NCBI RefSeq assembly: GCF_001447355.1
Contig: NZ_JXBW01000018.1
Span: 1-62,365 of the forward strand
Length of the DNA: 62,365 nt
Source: Alicyclobacillus tolerans
GTDB taxonomy: Bacteria; Bacillota; Bacilli; Alicyclobacillales; Alicyclobacillaceae
Direction: 5' to 3'
Both the position numbers and the translations under genes were made by a program. Of this stretch, positions 1 to 9,340 are shown piece by piece. The notes below the pieces were generated by a model. It had not been told where the DNA came from and made no database searches. It saw only the letters and a program-made list of their open reading frames with translations. Position 1 is the stretch's first letter. Every line of letters begins with the position of its first letter.

Positions 1-17
1 CCACATTTAGGACTTGA

Positions 18-1403
18 TCAGTCTGATTGCTGAACAAGGCGAACACGACGTCCATTGAGGTCAAATGCAACTTCGCTACCGATGTACAAATGTACATACA
101 ATTTGGCATGCGCTTCATTCACACTGTAGATGTATTCGTCAAGAGACATGACGAGACGCGCCAAGTTCGGTGGACAGCACGCACAGCCAAACCATTCCTG
201 TCGTATCGGTTTCACATGTTCTCGATCCGGATTTCGAGAGTTTGCTTGCGGAAATAGCTCAAGCGGGTTCACATAGCAATAATGCTTGCCATCCAGTGCA
301 ACACTTCCAATGACGGTATTGTACATCGCACGTTCCATAACATCAGCGTATTCACTTTTCGGATTTAGCTTAAGCATTCGATTTGCAAAAAAGATGAGCC
401 CAATCGCCGCACAGGTCTCCACATATGCAGTCTCATTAGGCAGATCATAGTCGAACGTGAATGCCTCGCCGTGCCGCGTGGACCCAATTCCCCCAACGAT
501 GTACATTTGCCGTCCAGTGACGTCATGCCACAGGCGCTCGCAAACCTTGTGCAAGTCTGCATCACCCGTCAGGCGCGCAATGTCCGCCATCGCGGTATAC
601 ATGTATACCGCGCGCACCGCATGGCCGACAGCCTCGTCCTGTTCGCGAACCGGTTTGTGTGCTTGGTGATACGCCAAGTCAGGTTTACTTTGCTTGTTTG
701 TCCCCCAAAACGACTCTCCCCCACGCCTTTCCCATTCTTCACGCAGGAAGTTTGGCTCCGTGCCACGTGCTTCAAGAAAGTAGCACGCTAGGTCAAGGTG
801 ACGCCGGTCGTGCGTTACACCGTATAACTTGATAAGCGCAAGTTCAATCTCTTGATGACCATCGTAACCGTGAATCTTTCCCTCCTCAGGCCCAAATGTA
901 TCTGCAATATAGTCAACAAATTTGCACATGGCATCAAGCAGCTTGCGCTTACCTGTCGCTACAAAATAAGCCACAGCAGCCTCCAGCATGTGCCCAGCAC
1001 AATACAACTCATGACATTCCATAAGATTGGTCCATCGCTTCTCTGGCGCTGCAATGGTGAAATAAGTGTTCAAGTAGCCATCTGGTTGTTGCGCGGCCAC
1101 GATGATATCAATGACCTCATCAGCCACTCGCTCAAGTTCAGGATCTCGATGAGACCGCAATGCATATCCGACAGCCTCCAACCACTTGGCCACATCACTA
1201 TCCTGAAACACCATCCCAGTGAAATCGCCTTCATCCATGCCTGCCGCAATCCGAAAATTGCGAATGGCACCACTCGGTTCCACCCCAGCAATCTGGTCAT
1301 TCAAAATGTCATACTGATAAGGAATAACAACTGTCCGAACGAGTTCCCGATACGCAGACCAAAATGGTGATGCCAGTTGTACGGATAAGTAATCACGACT
1401 CAC
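18..1403 (-). CDS. GH127 beta-L-arabinofuranosidase, C-terminally truncated
   Basis: This 461-residue protein matches glycoside hydrolase family 127, which releases L-arabinofuranose from beta-linked arabino-oligosaccharides. The known active-site pattern of the family is visible: a Glu-Thr-Cys motif (E329, C331) and a CACCPPN motif (C409 and C410) would bind zinc, with C409 the expected nucleophile and E313 (GEAF) the likely acid/base. The GTG start has an AGGAGGGAAG ribosome binding site about seven bases upstream. Family members are usually about 640 residues. Here a TGA stop ends the frame just as the C-terminal beta-sandwich would begin, 17 bases from the window edge. Whether this is a nonsense change, a frameshift or a real short form cannot be decided without the next sequence. 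The gene lies downstream of araR, so arabinose control is likely. Confidence 0.85.
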   Translation of the reverse strand: MSRDYLSVQLASPFWSAYRELVRTVVIPYQYDILNDQIAGVEPSGAIRNFRIAAGMDEGDFTGMVFQDSDVAKWLEAVGYALRSHRDPELERVADEVIDIIVAAQQPDGYLNTYFTIAAPEKRWTNLMECHELYCAGHMLEAAVAYFVATGKRKLLDAMCKFVDYIADTFGPEEGKIHGYDGHQEIELALIKLYGVTHDRRHLDLACYFLEARGTEPNFLREEWERRGGESFWGTNKQSKPDLAYHQAHKPVREQDEAVGHAVRAVYMYTAMADIARLTGDADLHKVCERLWHDVTGRQMYIVGGIGSTRHGEAFTFDYDLPNETAYVETCAAIGLIFFANRMLKLNPKSEYADVMERAMYNTVIGSVALDGKHYCYVNPLELFPQANSRNPDREHVKPIRQEWFGCACCPPNLARLVMSLDEYIYSVNEAHAKLYVHLYIGSEVAFDLNGRRVRLVQQSD

Positions 1404-1535
1404 AACTCTTCCCTCCTGCGTCTTACGTCCTATGGGTACAATCGTATGCCATGTGCACGCTTTTCATTTGAATCTCGGCGAGCAATTCGAGGTTTCTTTC
1501 CGATTTTGTGTTTCATACAGTACGGGTGATGCTCA

Positions 1536-2654
1536 TCACCCCATTCTCGCCGTTGACTGCCTAACCACCAACTTCGGTTCGTAGACGATGGATTGCGGAC
1601 CCTCGCCATCGCGTTTCCCACGGTCTATGGCACGCATCACCCATTTCGCCGCATCCAAACCCATCTGCATCTTGGGATGCTCCACGGTTGTCAACTTGAT
1701 CTCCGTCGCCTCGGCCAAGTACGAATCATCGTAGCCTACCAGTGATATATCATCCGGTACACTCAACTCCAATTCCCGCATGATATCCAACACTCTTATG
1801 GCCAACTGGTCGTTATAGCACACCACGCCCGTCGGGCGCTCGTTGGTATCCTGACTCAGTCCCTCCCGTACACTGCGAAGTACGTCGCTACTCTCCTCCT
1901 CTGTCCGATACGTGATCAACATCTCCGGCGCCACCGAAATATCCGCCTCTCGACACGCGTCAATAAACCCCTGCATCCGATACACGCCCTGCAGATCGTC
2001 CGTCTTAAACACGCCCATCAACCGACGATGGCCTAACTGAATCAAGTGCTCTGTTGCCATCCATCCACCTTTTTTATCGTCCACAATGATATGCGGGGGA
2101 TCCAACTGGGGATAGAACTGGTTGATCATCACATACGGAATCTTTCGACGCTCCAATTCCAGATAGTAACGGATGTTAGGGGTTTACGTACTACTCTCCG
2201 TCGGCGCGATGATCAGTCCGTCTATAGGCCTGCTCAACATCGACTGCAGACACCGCGCCTCTTTCCCAATGTTGTTGTACGTACACGCCAGGATCAACGA
2301 GTACCCCTTACTCGTCACATGCGACTCAATTCCGCGGATGATGGACGGAAAAATATAATCCGAGATGTACGTCGTGATCACACCGATATACTTGCCGCTC
2401 TCCTGCACTGCCGGGCCACTCGTTGTACGCTCTTCCGGCGGATACGCACAAAACGTACCTGCGCCTTGCTCCCGATACAACAGCCCTTCGTGCACCAAAT
2501 CCCCCACCGCTTGCCGAATTGTATGTCGGCTCACGCGGAACATCTTGATGAGCTCGTTCTCCGAATAAATCTTTTCCCCCGGTTTTACTTTCCCACTCCG
2601 GATCCACTCTTTAATTTGTTCTTTGACCACCACGTACTTTGCGGGCGTGCTCAT
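1536..2654 (-). pseudogene. araR: AraR arabinose repressor interrupted by an in-frame TAA
   Basis: The reading frame encodes an AraR-type repressor: an N-terminal GntR winged helix (about residues 5-70, with SENELIKMFRVSRHTIRQAV) followed by a LacI-like sugar-binding domain (GYDDSYLAEATEIKLTTVEH near the end). One TAA codon at 2184-2186 splits it after residue 156. The frame continues without shift into TPNIRYYLELERRKIPYVMI. B. subtilis AraR has a Gln before the equivalent TPNIGYYLNLE, so CAA to TAA is the simplest explanation. Counting through the stop the protein is about 372 residues, near the usual length. The ATG is preferred over an adjacent GTG because GGTGAT lies seven bases upstream. 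If real, the stop would give a DNA-binding fragment without the inducer-binding core and could derepress arabinose genes. A base-call error is the alternative. Confidence 0.85.
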
Positions 2655-2675
2655 CACGTATCACCAATTCCTATA

Positions 2676-2691
2676 TAAAATCCGTACAAGT
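2676..2691 (-). promoter_or_regulatory. Possible AraR operator in the araR leader
   Basis: The minus strand reads ACTTGTACGGATTTTA here. The first half (TTGTACG) matches the B. subtilis ara box ATTTGTACGTACAAAT; the second half is degenerate. It sits about 25 bases upstream of the araR start, next to a TATATA element, where an autoregulatory operator would be expected. The assignment rests on half a site. Confidence 0.3.
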
Positions 2692-2732
2692 CCGTTGGTT
2701 CATTGTATCCTGTGTGTAGAAGCACGGCAAAT

Positions 2733-2762
2733 GGGACGTCCACCATCACAAGTGGACGCCCC
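2733..2762 (-). terminator. Stem-loop downstream of tex
   Basis: Two 11-base arms (GGGACGTCCAC and GTGGACGCCCC) pair with one mismatch around an 8-base loop, between the end of tex and the start of araR. The following U tract is weak (ATTTG), so its strength as an intrinsic terminator is uncertain. Confidence 0.45.
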
Positions 2763-2779
2763 ACGAGCATCTGTAAAGC

Positions 2780-5035
2780 TTATTGCTTGCTTTGCAACCC
2801 TTTCATCGACAGCCCGATCCGCCCGCGTGCCGCGTCAATGTGAACCACGCGGACACGAACGACGTCACCAACCGTCACAACGTCGAGTGGATGTTTGACA
2901 AATGTATCGGCAAGCTCGGAAATATGCACAAGCCCGTCGTTTTTCAGCCCAATGTCGACAAACGCGCCAAAGTCCACCACATTCCGCACTGTTCCGTTTA
3001 GTTCCATACCCACCGACAAATCCTCCATGCGCATCACATCTGTCCGCAGAATCGGCGGTGGCACATCTTCACGCGGATCGCGGCCTGGACGTTCGAGAGC
3101 ATCCAGGATGTCGCGCAACGTCGGCACACCGGTGCCAAGCTCCTGTGCCAACTCGGCAAGTGGCAGGCGGCGGGCAGCGGCAATCAGGGCTCGACGCTTA
3201 GAAGTCTCGCGCAAGTCAGTCGGATTGGCTTCCAACCTGGCCAACAGACGCTCGACGACACCGTATGACTCCGGGTGAATGGGCGTTGCATCCAAAACTT
3301 CATCGCCATCCATGACGCGCAGAAAGCCAACGCACTGTTCGAGCGTCTTCGGCCCTAGGCGTGGAACTTTGGCCAACTGGTTGCGCGTGCGGAATCGCCC
3401 ATTTGCCTCACGGAACTGTACAATGTTGCGTGCCGTTGTACGGTTCAACCCAGCAACGTACGACAACAGACTGGCCGAAGCCGTATTGACATCGACACCG
3501 ACCTCATTGACCGCTGTCTCGACGACCGCGCCAAGTTGTTCTCCGAGCCTCGCCTGTGAAACATCGTGTTGATACTGGCCGACACCAATCGACTTTGGAT
3601 CGATCTTGACCAGTTCCGCAAGTGGATCTTGCAGACGGCGCGCGATGGAAATAGCACTTCGCTCAGCGACATCAAGGTTAGGAAATTCCTCGCCCGCCAA
3701 TTCCGATGCAGAATACACGCTTGCCCCCGCCTCCGACACCATCACATACGCGATCCGCCAGCGACCAGATTGTGCGTGCCAGGTGCGAATGCAATCTGCG
3801 ACAAACGCCTCCGTCTCGCGTGACGCGGTTCCATTGCCAATAGCGAGCACGTCGATATGATGCCGCTCGACAAAGGAAAGGAGGACTTCCTCGGCCTCTG
3901 CAACGCGATTTTGTGGTGGTGTCGGATAAATCACGGACACCTCTAAAAGCTTACCTGTATCGTCGACGGCAGCTAGCTTACAACCCGTCCGATAAGCCGG
4001 ATCAACCCCCAGGACGCGCTTCCCGCGCAGAGGTGGTTGCAACAGGAGACTGCGCAAATTCGCCCCGAATATCCCGATGGCATGCTCTTCCGCCCGCTCC
4101 TGCAACTCGGCCCGCACCTCGCGTTCCACCGCTGGCTGAATCAGCCGCTTATAGGCATCTAGCGCCGCCCGCGCCAGCAAGCCTGCAACTGTATCGGTAT
4201 CCGGCTTGTCCGATCCGGCATAACGGCGATACAAGCGAGCGACGATGTCAACCTCTGGAGCGGCAATGGAAACGTGTAAGGCTCCTTCGCGTTCACCCCG
4301 ATCCATCGCCAGCACTCGATGCGGCGGCACACTTACAAGAGGTTCTTCGTAGCGGTAATACTGCTCATAGACTGTCTCTGCACTTTCATCGACCGCCGAG
4401 CTCACCATTTTGCCATGTCGCATGGTAATCGTGCGAATGAAACGACGGTTGTTTGCATCATCCGAAATCGCTTCCGCCAAGATGTCCAATGCACCCTGTA
4501 GGGCTGGTCCAGCCGACTCGACGCCTGCTTCGACGTTTACATACGTCTCAGCTTCCTGCATGACCCTTGCCAAAGGCGTTGCCCGCTCCACCGTCTGAAG
4601 CCATTCCGCAAGCGGGCCTAGTCCACGCTCGCGAGCAATGGAAGCGCGTGTTCGCCGCTTGGGACGGAATGGCCGATAGATGTCGTCGATCTCGGTGAAC
4701 GTCTGTGCCACCTGAATGGCTTGGCGCAGTTGACTCGCCTGCGGTTCGGTGGCTAAAGCGCCTTGCTCCGCAAGCAGCCGCAACACGTCCTGACGACGCG
4801 CCTCCAGGTTTTTCGCCTGTTCGTACTCCCGTGCAATCGAGCGCAATTCATTTTCGTCGAGCTCGCGAGTCATTTCCTTCCGATAGCGAGCTATGAATGG
4901 AATGGTATTGCCCTCATCCAACAGGCGAAGCGCCGCTTTGACCCGGGCTTCCGCAATACCAGTCTTGTCCGATACGATTCGCGCGTAGTTTGGTGGTGTC
5001 TCCAGCACTTGCTCCAACTCGTCTGTCTCCTTCAC
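2780..5035 (-). CDS. tex: Tex family transcription accessory protein, S1 RNA-binding
   Basis: This is a 751-residue Tex homologue (YdcI type), a cytoplasmic nucleic-acid-binding protein linked to transcription elongation and ribosome quality in other bacteria. The N-terminal signature LLDEGNTIPFIARYRKEMT is near residue 40. A YqgF/RNase H-like core follows (VLGVDPAYRTGCKLAAVD, about residue 340), then helix-hairpin-helix motifs (ASLLSYVAGLNRTTARNIV, about 510). A C-terminal S1 domain contains VGMELNGTVRNVVDFGAFVD and LVHISELADTFVKHP. Length fits the family. It stands alone between araR and a divergent MFS gene. Confidence 0.95.
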   Translation of the reverse strand: MKETDELEQVLETPPNYARIVSDKTGIAEARVKAALRLLDEGNTIPFIARYRKEMTRELDENELRSIAREYEQAKNLEARRQDVLRLLAEQGALATEPQASQLRQAIQVAQTFTEIDDIYRPFRPKRRTRASIARERGLGPLAEWLQTVERATPLARVMQEAETYVNVEAGVESAGPALQGALDILAEAISDDANNRRFIRTITMRHGKMVSSAVDESAETVYEQYYRYEEPLVSVPPHRVLAMDRGEREGALHVSIAAPEVDIVARLYRRYAGSDKPDTDTVAGLLARAALDAYKRLIQPAVEREVRAELQERAEEHAIGIFGANLRSLLLQPPLRGKRVLGVDPAYRTGCKLAAVDDTGKLLEVSVIYPTPPQNRVAEAEEVLLSFVERHHIDVLAIGNGTASRETEAFVADCIRTWHAQSGRWRIAYVMVSEAGASVYSASELAGEEFPNLDVAERSAISIARRLQDPLAELVKIDPKSIGVGQYQHDVSQARLGEQLGAVVETAVNEVGVDVNTASASLLSYVAGLNRTTARNIVQFREANGRFRTRNQLAKVPRLGPKTLEQCVGFLRVMDGDEVLDATPIHPESYGVVERLLARLEANPTDLRETSKRRALIAAARRLPLAELAQELGTGVPTLRDILDALERPGRDPREDVPPPILRTDVMRMEDLSVGMELNGTVRNVVDFGAFVDIGLKNDGLVHISELADTFVKHPLDVVTVGDVVRVRVVHIDAARGRIGLSMKGLQSKQ

Positions 5036-5180
5036 ATTTCGCTACGCAAAGTCTACCGAAAAACTGGCTTGCTTCAAACATCTCGCGCTCGAACCGGTAA
5101 GATCACAATGGCGAAAGCGCATTCGCGCCAACCAAGCTCTTCATGTATGATGATGACTAGATTTTCTTTATTGAGGTGCC

Positions 5181-6440
5181 ATGATGGCTTTCACCCAAGT
5201 TCGAGGAAACGCCCGCAGCTGTGTGTTGGCGGAGCCGTTATTCGTCATCCCATATAACATGTACACCACCTATGCATCCGCCTACATGCTCGACCTGCAT
5301 GTATCCGATGCTGGGCTTGGTATCGTTACCACCATCAATCTCATCTTGCAAATGTTGTCCGCTTTTGTCAGCGGGTATCTGACGGATCGCATGGGCAGAC
5401 GAAAAGCCCTTTGGTTGTATGATGTTGTGAGTTGGTCATTCGCGACATTGGTATGGGCTGTCTCGCAAAACGTCTGGTGGTTCTTGCTTGCGGCTGTGCT
5501 CAACGGGTTTCAACGAATACCTGCGACTGCTTGGTATTGCTTATTGGTCGAAGACACGCCTGTCGACAAGCGGACCTGGGTATTCACAGGTCTTCAGATT
5601 GTCAGCGTTGTCGGCGGTCTGTTTGCACCTATTGGGGGCATCCTGGTCAACCATCTCTCTCTCGTGCCGGCGACGAGAGTCATGTACTTGTTCGCTTGTC
5701 TGAGCATGTCCGTTATGATTTATGTGCGCCATCTCGGTCTTCGCGAAACCGACATTGGCTTACGCAAGATGACGGAGCGCCACACCTTTGACGCCCGAAG
5801 CGAATGGCACAGTTACATGGCCGTTGTGCAGCAAATCGTGAAAAACCGCAGGCTGTTGCTTCTATTTGCCGTCTATGTATTGTGGAACATACAAACCACC
5901 ATTCGCACCACATTCGTTTCGGTGTACCAAATTGACTATCTCCACATTCCAGCCTCACTGATTTCGCTTTTTCCGGCCATCTCGTCGCTTTCCATGATGG
6001 CCCTGTTGTTTACGGCGGTTCCTCGTTTCCGTGAGGAACACGCAGCGCGGTGGATGAATGCTGGTTTCGTGCTTATAGGACTTGCCAATCTTGTCCTTGT
6101 CATCATGCCCGAAAGCAACTTTGCCTGGGCTGTTGTAAGCACCATACTCGCAGCCATTGGCACAATCATTGCTAACCCGTTTGTCGAGTCTGTGGTCGCC
6201 AATGCCATGGATGACGAACAACGTGCAACCATGCTTTCCGTGCTCAACGTGATGATCCTTGCTTGCACATCGCCCGCAGGCGTGATCGGCGGTTACACGT
6301 ATAGCATCAACCCGCAAATCCCCATTGATTTGGTGATCGTGACTTTTGTTATGAGCATCATACTCGTATGGATGGCCAATCGCAGACAAACATCTGAAAT
6401 CACAAATAGTCGCCATACGGATTTGGGAAACGGTGTGTAA
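5181..6440 (+). CDS. MFS transporter
   Basis: A 419-residue polytopic membrane protein with about 12 hydrophobic segments. The major facilitator motif A is clear in the loop after the second segment (GYLTDRMGRRKA). A central hydrophilic stretch (about residues 190-205) separates the two six-helix halves. GAGGTG lies just upstream of two adjacent ATG codons. The gene is divergent from tex and convergent with a nitroreductase gene across a hairpin. The substrate cannot be inferred; sequence style suggests a drug or sugar exporter, but this is a guess. Confidence 0.85.
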   Translation: MMAFTQVRGNARSCVLAEPLFVIPYNMYTTYASAYMLDLHVSDAGLGIVTTINLILQMLSAFVSGYLTDRMGRRKALWLYDVVSWSFATLVWAVSQNVWWFLLAAVLNGFQRIPATAWYCLLVEDTPVDKRTWVFTGLQIVSVVGGLFAPIGGILVNHLSLVPATRVMYLFACLSMSVMIYVRHLGLRETDIGLRKMTERHTFDARSEWHSYMAVVQQIVKNRRLLLLFAVYVLWNIQTTIRTTFVSVYQIDYLHIPASLISLFPAISSLSMMALLFTAVPRFREEHAARWMNAGFVLIGLANLVLVIMPESNFAWAVVSTILAAIGTIIANPFVESVVANAMDDEQRATMLSVLNVMILACTSPAGVIGGYTYSINPQIPIDLVIVTFVMSIILVWMANRRQTSEITNSRHTDLGNGV

Positions 6441-6513
6441 ACATATGCACGTGCTCTACAATGCGAAATAGGGGTTCATTCAGCGTAACACTAAATCTCC
6501 CACCTCTATGCTA

Positions 6514-6545
6514 AACACCTTCCGCGATGGCTCACGGAAGGCGTT
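6514..6545. terminator. Bidirectional terminator between the MFS and nitroreductase genes
   Basis: Arms AACACCTTCCGCG and CACGGAAGGCGTT pair over 13 positions with two wobble-type mismatches and a 6-base loop. It lies between two convergent genes, followed by TGCTGTTT on the plus strand. Confidence 0.7.
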
Positions 6546-6557
6546 GCTGTTTCGACG

Positions 6558-7169
6558 TTAGCGGAACACGCGCATACGTGCTTCCACCGGTTGTACTTCC
6601 TTTGTGCGTGGTTGTTGCGTTGGCGAGCCAAACGGCATTTGCGCGATCATCCGCCAAGTCTCTGGAAGCCCCCACTCGGCCTTGACGCGTTCTTCCACCA
6701 TGTTATAGTGCTGAAGGCTTGCGCCTAATCCTTCTGCCTCAAGCGCCACCCAAACGGCATACTGGTGCATGCCATTGGTCTGCTCGGACCAGACTGGGAA
6801 AAGTTCTTGGTTTCTTGGGAACTTCTGCTGAAACCCTTCCACCACGGCTTGATCTTCAAAAAATAGGACGGTTCCATACCCGTTGCGAAAACCTTGCAAC
6901 CGCTCCTGGGCACTGCGAAACGACTCGGCAGGCATGACGGCCTGCATCACTTCTTCGACAATCTCCCAGAATTTTTTGTGTTGCTTACTAAGCAACAATA
7001 CCAGTCGTGTGCTTTGCGAGTTGTACGCAGATGGCATATGCCTGACAATGTCGGCCACCATCTGCTCCAGCTTCGCATCCGGAATGGGTGAAGCGTTGCT
7101 GATACCGTAAATGGAGCGCCTCTCCCGCAATACCGTTAAAAAGTCTTTATTGGCTGTCAACGTCGTCAT
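6558..7169 (-). CDS. Nitroreductase family protein (FRM2/HBN1-like)
   Basis: A 203-residue flavin oxidoreductase of the short nitroreductase subgroup related to yeast Frm2/Hbn1. Diagnostic stretches are RERRSIYGIS near the N terminus, MPSAYNSQSTRLVLLL (FMN-contact region), GYGTVLFFED, and FPVWSEQTNGMHQYAVW followed by EGLGASLQHYN. The family reduces nitro compounds or quinones with NAD(P)H; the natural substrate is unknown. The ATG was chosen because GGGGGAAGGA lies seven bases upstream; the open frame extends 31 codons further without a ribosome binding site. It is divergently oriented from the sensor kinase. Confidence 0.88.
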   Translation of the reverse strand: MTTLTANKDFLTVLRERRSIYGISNASPIPDAKLEQMVADIVRHMPSAYNSQSTRLVLLLSKQHKKFWEIVEEVMQAVMPAESFRSAQERLQGFRNGYGTVLFFEDQAVVEGFQQKFPRNQELFPVWSEQTNGMHQYAVWVALEAEGLGASLQHYNMVEERVKAEWGLPETWRMIAQMPFGSPTQQPRTKEVQPVEARMRVFR

Positions 7170-7252
7170 AATTATCCTTCCCCCATCCTGTCCAAATCGA
7201 CGCCAAAAAGGACTATCCAACGGCCATAGGCCAACGTTATTATATCCGATGT

Positions 7253-7266
7253 GCATGTGCACATGC
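7253..7266. promoter_or_regulatory. Perfect 14-bp palindrome in a divergent intergenic region
   Basis: GCATGTGCACATGC equals its own reverse complement. It lies in the 124-bp gap between the divergent nitroreductase and sensor kinase genes, next to the AT-rich element TTATTATATCC, a location typical for a dimeric regulator's operator. No regulator is assigned. Confidence 0.4.
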
Positions 7267-7293
7267 CGACCATCGCCGAGGAAGTGTTGTTAC

Positions 7294-8646
7294 TTGGATT
7301 CGTTTCACTTTTGGATTGACTTGGCCTGTGTCGTACTGCCTCTACTGGTGTTGGACGCCTGGCACCTGCGCAGCACCCTGCCTCCAACGCGTACCTATCA
7401 ATCGCCGTATGTGGCAGGGACACTATTTGTCGCGTCGGCCGTTGCCAGCAACCTTTTTGCGTTCCATATCGGTTCATCGGTCGCCGTCAACTTCAGTATC
7501 GTGCCACTCACGTTGAACTTCTTCCTCTTGACCCCACTGTGGTCACTATTCTGGATGTTCGTGTACATCGTCGTGCAAATTGCCCTTAGCGTGTACCTCA
7601 TGAGCCACGGACACCTTTCATGGCATTCGGCAATGCACACAATGCACATACTCCCGAAGTCACTTGCTGTGGTGATGGTCTACATCAGTCTCATGATGCT
7701 ATGTTCCTATGCGACAAAATCGGAGAACGCGTATCGGCGCAGCTATTGGTTCGCTCTCGGGCTATTTTTCTACGCCAGCTTAGATTTCGTCATTGTGAAG
7801 CGCGAACACCAATTGATTGGCTTTCCCATTCAGCTGTTTGTCACGTACGTACTTGGCTTCATCGCGCTGTGGCTGATCTGCGTGCGTCTTGTCCATGCGG
7901 TGCAAGCCGTAGACGCTACCAAATCTGCCGCCAGAACGCGGGAACAGTATGAACTCATCGGCCAGCTTGCAGCCTCAATGGCACACGAAATCCGCAATCC
8001 AATAACGGTCGTGCGTGGCTTTGCACAGCTGATGGCACATCACCCGGAGACCTCTGCGACACATCGAACGTATTTGGATACCATCATTGCGGAACTGGAT
8101 CAGGCGGACGCCATGATCGCCAGTTATCTGCAACTTGCCCAAATGGGTACTGACGAGGAGAAATCGCAGATCTCCGTCAAGGCCGTCGTCGAAAATGCCT
8201 TGCACCTTTTGATGCCTTACGCTCAATCACACGCCGTTACGCTGTATAGCGATTGCGATGAAAACGCCGTGGTGTTCGCGGATCGAGATTGCTTGTTGCA
8301 GTCTGCCATACACCTCATCAAAAACGCGATTGAATCTCACGATCGCGCAGGAATCGTCAACGTATCCGTGCAGATTGAAGGCAAATGGGTCGTTTGGCGT
8401 GTCGCGGACGACGGTCGCGGCATCGACGCCCAAACCTTGAAATGGCTTGGCCAACCGCATTACACGACGCGCTCGAGTGGAACCGGCTTAGGATTGACCT
8501 TCGTCTACAAGACCGCGCACGAACTGGGTGGCAATGTGGAGGTTACGAGCCAAGTCGACCATGGCACGACGTTTCTTGTGCGCATTCCTAAAGCCAATTC
8601 GATGGTCACTCGCAAAGCCACTCATGCCGCCCCGGTACAGCCCTAA
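7294..8646 (+). CDS. Membrane sensor histidine kinase
   Basis: A 450-residue kinase with five or six N-terminal transmembrane segments (to about residue 200) and no large extracellular domain, followed by a HisKA/HATPase module. The H-box is ASMAHEIRNPITVVRGF with H231 the phosphorylated residue. The ATPase N, G1 and G2 boxes appear as HLIKNAIES, DDGRGID and GTGLGL. The architecture resembles the membrane-bound sporulation kinases KinB and KinE. The TTG start is chosen because AGGAAG precedes it by nine bases; the upstream in-frame extension is Cys-rich and lacks a ribosome binding site. There is no response regulator next to it, as expected for a phosphorelay input kinase. Confidence 0.85.
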   Translation: MDSFHFWIDLACVVLPLLVLDAWHLRSTLPPTRTYQSPYVAGTLFVASAVASNLFAFHIGSSVAVNFSIVPLTLNFFLLTPLWSLFWMFVYIVVQIALSVYLMSHGHLSWHSAMHTMHILPKSLAVVMVYISLMMLCSYATKSENAYRRSYWFALGLFFYASLDFVIVKREHQLIGFPIQLFVTYVLGFIALWLICVRLVHAVQAVDATKSAARTREQYELIGQLAASMAHEIRNPITVVRGFAQLMAHHPETSATHRTYLDTIIAELDQADAMIASYLQLAQMGTDEEKSQISVKAVVENALHLLMPYAQSHAVTLYSDCDENAVVFADRDCLLQSAIHLIKNAIESHDRAGIVNVSVQIEGKWVVWRVADDGRGIDAQTLKWLGQPHYTTRSSGTGLGLTFVYKTAHELGGNVEVTSQVDHGTTFLVRIPKANSMVTRKATHAAPVQP

Positions 8647-8712
8647 ACAACGGCCTGACCGGGACGCTGTCCACATAATTCCCCTTTCTATTGGGCAATC
8701 AATGAACTATGG

Positions 8713-9317
8713 ATGCCCAGAAAACCACTTGCCCACAGAACAGCGTATCCGCCTGTCCAACAGGCGATCACCCATGGCCGGAAGATCCTGTACCAACAAA
8801 GCGGATGCCATGTCTGTCATGTCCGCTTGCGACAACCGGATCGCGAATTATCTAGGGAGAAGGTAACAAAGCGGCAGACGTGTGGATTCTGCTGGATAAC
8901 CCCGGCTTGCGCGAAGATCGGTCCGGAAAGCCTTTTGTGTGTGGCACGCGGCAGACGTTGCACAGGACAGCGGCCGAGCACGGCTACGGCGAACAGGATA
9001 TCTATGTGACGTTTGTCGTGAGACGCCGACCGGCGCCGCGTTACCCGAAATATTTGGTGAGGCAAATGTGTATGGAGAACTTCCATAAGCAACTTCGACC
9101 TGACGGTCCACGCATCGTATTTGCGATGGGAGATGTCGCGCTTAGTGCCCTTATGGAAGCGGAGGCGCATGTCAGAGATATGCGCGGACGGGTGCATACG
9201 TGGCGCGATCGAATCCTGATTGCGACGTACCACCCACTCGCAGTTCGCCGACGGCCCAATTTGGAAAAGCACTGGCAAGAAGATTGGCGATTGTTACAAC
9301 AGCTGCACAAACCGTAA
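8713..9317 (+). pseudogene. Uracil-DNA glycosylase superfamily gene, frameshifted
   Basis: The C-terminal part, from about 8856, resembles family 4 uracil-DNA glycosylases. It has the order LLDNPGLREDRSGKPF, YVTFVVRRRP, RIVFAMGDVALSALM, MRGRVHTWRDR and TYHPLAVRRRP. An upstream reading frame supplies the expected N-terminal CxxC iron-sulfur half (SGCHVCHVRLRQPDRE) but is offset. The shift must lie between the TAG at 8853-8855 and about 8880, around AAGGTAACAAAGCGG. Joined, the protein would be about 200 residues, the usual length. The catalytic motif is also atypical: LDNPG replaces the canonical GEAPG. It could be a decaying gene, a divergent non-enzymatic homologue, or a gene hit by an indel error. 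Confidence 0.6.
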
Positions 9318-9340
9318 TGGCATCTGAGCCGGCGCCGACC

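Noticed and set aside
852-1370. Long plus-strand open frame opposite the GH127 gene
   Set aside because: Shadow of a real gene: no ribosome binding site, no recognisable family, composition explained by the opposite strand.
7111-7293. N-terminal 61 codons of the sensor kinase open frame
   Set aside because: They overlap the nitroreductase gene on the other strand, are Cys/Pro-rich and have no ribosome binding site.
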